NCBI GenBank assembly: GCA_946807835.1
Contig: OX327690.1
Coordinates: 6,854,501 to 6,918,500, forward strand
DNA from: Ailanthus altissimus
Taxonomy: Eukaryota; Streptophyta; Magnoliopsida; Sapindales; Simaroubaceae
DNA length: 64,000 nucleotides
Reading direction: 5' to 3'
A program made the translations under genes and the position numbers. Below the pieces are notes generated by a model. That model ran no database searches. It was not told the DNA's origin and worked only from the letters and a program-made list of their open reading frames with translations. This document shows, piece by piece, positions 62,444 through 64,000 of the stretch (positions within the stretch are counted from its first letter, which is position 1; the number at the start of each line of letters is the position of its first letter).

Positions 62444-62951
62444 ACTAGCTTATTGGTAGTCCCTACAATTGAAGCATAAATAAAATTTAAACACTACTTA
62501 AGTGTTTCAAACAAAATGTCAGTTAAAGATCACAATCGCTATAAAGGTTATTTCAATCATAACTCTCGAAAGTGTTTATGTGTGAATTAAGCCGAAGCCT
62601 TCTTACCACAAACCATAACATATATAGCCTTGAAAAAAAATTTCAAGTAAAAGCCTCAACTCCATATCTTCATCGGTGAATAACTGTTTAACGGGTTGGT
62701 ATTTCACTCATGGAGTTGGAAAACAGATAATCGCTCAAGAAAATGTTACATTTAAGGACAGATAGACAAACTAACATTGATCCAAAGATAGAAAAATCAA
62801 TTATTTAGAGTCAACCCATTCTTTTCCACATGCTCGCTTCAAAACTTTAATTATTTTATGTGAATCTTACAAATAAAAAGTCCGATGATAAAATTGCTTC
62901 CTAATAACTTTTATCTTCTAGAATTAAACAAAATCTTTATTGAACAGAATT

Positions 62952-62987
<36 letters not shown>

Positions 62988-63041
62988 ACTTTTGTTTTCT
63001 AGAATTAAACAAAGACTTTATTGAACTGAATTGACTTCTTT

Positions 63042-63074
<33 letters not shown>

Positions 63075-63423
63075 TTTTTTTGTTTCTAAAATACATATGG
63101 AATCATTACAAAATAAGAGGAATTTTTCACCATAATACTTTTCCAATTTTTTTTTTATCATCCTTCACCTAAGCAACCAAATTATTCTTCATCCCAAATA
63201 ATGTCATTCCAAACAAAAATTAATCATTTCAAAATATCAATGAAAGTCCGTAAACTGTTATTTCAAGCATCTCCACTCATTCACAAAAGATATGTGAGTT
63301 TAGAAAAGAATATATATACTTAAATATGAAAATTTTCTTGGCTATATATATTGAATCATCCATCTTACCGCAAGACATAGTATTGTGCTCAAGAAATAAT
63401 TTTGAAAGTTATTCTTTAGTAAC
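62444..63423. other. Non-coding stretch with a duplicated block and microsatellites
   Basis: No coding sequence was recognised. A block AATAACTTTT..TTCTAGAATTAAACAAA..TTTATTGAAC..GAATTGACTT occurs twice (about 62908-62956 and 62986-63040), each followed by a TA run (62957-62985 and 63043-63056), the second leading into a (TG)n run (63057-63074). Confidence 0.6.
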
Positions 63424-64000
63424 CTACAGACGAAGTGTCAAATCTATCTTGCATTTCTTTTCACTGTCATCAGTATATCAATCTATTTGACGCATTGTTG
63501 GATCAGAGAGAGGTGTAAAAGCTTGTAATTCATCGAGTAACTAATCAACAGTTAAACCAAAAATGAGGATTTGTCGTGCTGCAGATGAGACAAACTATTT
63601 TTCTACTGTATAGTAAAAAAAAGACAGCAACTCATTATAAAAAACCATCAACATTTAACAAACCAATGGATTTTTAGTGGATTTACAATTGTGCCCATGA
63701 GAAAATTTAAAAAAAATTCTCTAAAGTTTTGAAACCTCTAGGTAGAGCTATGAAGGCATCAGCATTTCGAAGTATAAGAGACATTTGCTCGTGTATTGAT
63801 AATACTTGTAACTCATCTCCAATTGTATTTTTTACAATGTTTCCAACAGCTAGAGCTTTCGGTATGATACCCAAAACTCGACTGTCTTTATTTTGTGCAG
63901 TAGTTACCACACATCCCATTAATCCAACACTATCTCTTCCATATACTAAATATATTTTTCTCTCAGCTTGATAGGACCTTACCCGAGACCCTTTATAGCA
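63424..64000 (-). pseudogene. LOG-like cytokinin phosphoribohydrolase, intronless pseudogene, cut by window end
   Basis: LOG enzymes (lysine-decarboxylase-like Rossmann fold) release active cytokinin bases from their nucleotides in the cytosol. Read on the minus strand: SYQAERKIYLVYGRDSVGLM (family: VYGGGSVGLMG), VLGIIPKAL, TIGDELQV, ADAFIALPRGFKTLEN (family catalytic loop PGGxGTxxE, here PRGFKTLEN), FSWAQL, SIGLLNVDGF, ELLSFF, SSAARQIL, a tail SEKKCKIDLTLRL and stop at 63424-63426. The GG to RD and PGG..E to PRG..N changes remove binding and catalytic residues. Stops occur after LENFF (63707), after WAQL, at IH*K and later, and one base is gained in a T run near 63628. Plant LOG genes have several introns; none is present here, so it is a retrocopy. 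The N-terminus is beyond the window. Confidence 0.87.

Noticed and set aside
1..64000. CRISPR arrays, bacterial operons, riboswitches
   Set aside because: The window is plant nuclear DNA; the tandem repeats found have no spacer structure.

Overview
The window is AT-rich nuclear DNA of a eudicot plant. The evidence is a multi-exon plant-type WD40 gene with GT-AG introns, a CLE/TDIF peptide gene, and dense nested plant retrotransposons of the Tekay/Del, Athila/Tat and Copia lineages plus MULE, MITE and microsatellite debris. I cannot name the species. Only one complete, undamaged gene is visible: the CLE41/44-type (TDIF) gene on the minus strand at 45886-46254.

Layout. 1-11686 is one decayed Tekay/Del-type Ty3/gypsy element on the plus strand. 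Its left LTR is cut by the window start, and its pol gene was split by a solo LTR of its own family (6177-8822, 5-bp duplication GGAGT). The element landed in a Mutator-like transposase fragment (from 11687). That fragment abuts, tail to tail, a minus-strand Ulp1-protease/DUF1985 gene (about 12080-14510), the pair of genes known from KI-type MULEs. A GC-rich palindromic island (15180-15440) follows.

16289-27282 is a 14-exon copy of a DCAF4-like WD40 protein (CUL4-DDB1 ubiquitin ligase substrate receptor family) on the plus strand. Exons can be followed from the start codon to the C-terminal blade. They carry one in-frame stop and about nine apparent single-base losses, several at splice sites, so I call it a pseudogene unless the sequence itself has indel errors. 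Its introns hold a 616-bp solo Copia LTR with perfect duplications, a partial exon tandem duplication and a Tourist-like MITE.

27283-45885 is gene-poor. It holds AT-rich DNA, a MITE, a minus-strand Copia pol relic (30560-34000) interrupted by a 1431-bp solo LTR, a gag-only Athila/Tat-type relic (34679 to about 38930) and a Copia-like LTR (39321-40750). The TDIF gene sits at 45.9-46.3 kb with a short promoter region to its right.

48119-57601 is a second gag-only Athila/Tat-type element (minus strand) with both LTRs, itself invaded by a 2948-bp Tekay solo LTR (53068-56015) that contains large microsatellite expansions. 59270-61010 is a decayed DUF1985 gene on the plus strand. 61026-62431 is an LTR of the same family as the solo LTR at 31.7 kb, in opposite orientation and with a polypurine tract beside it. 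The right edge holds an intronless, stop-ridden copy of a LOG-like cytokinin-activating enzyme on the minus strand.

The host genes do not form a functional unit. The architecture is a small island of host genes in nested transposons, with a clear order of events: MULE, then Tekay element, then Tekay solo LTR in one place; Athila-type element, then Tekay solo LTR in another; Copia, then solo LTR in a third. I found no convincing undescribed system. The most unusual items are the gag-only Athila-type family, the LOG retrocopy beside a retrotransposon polypurine tract, and the one-base-loss pattern in the DCAF4-like gene.
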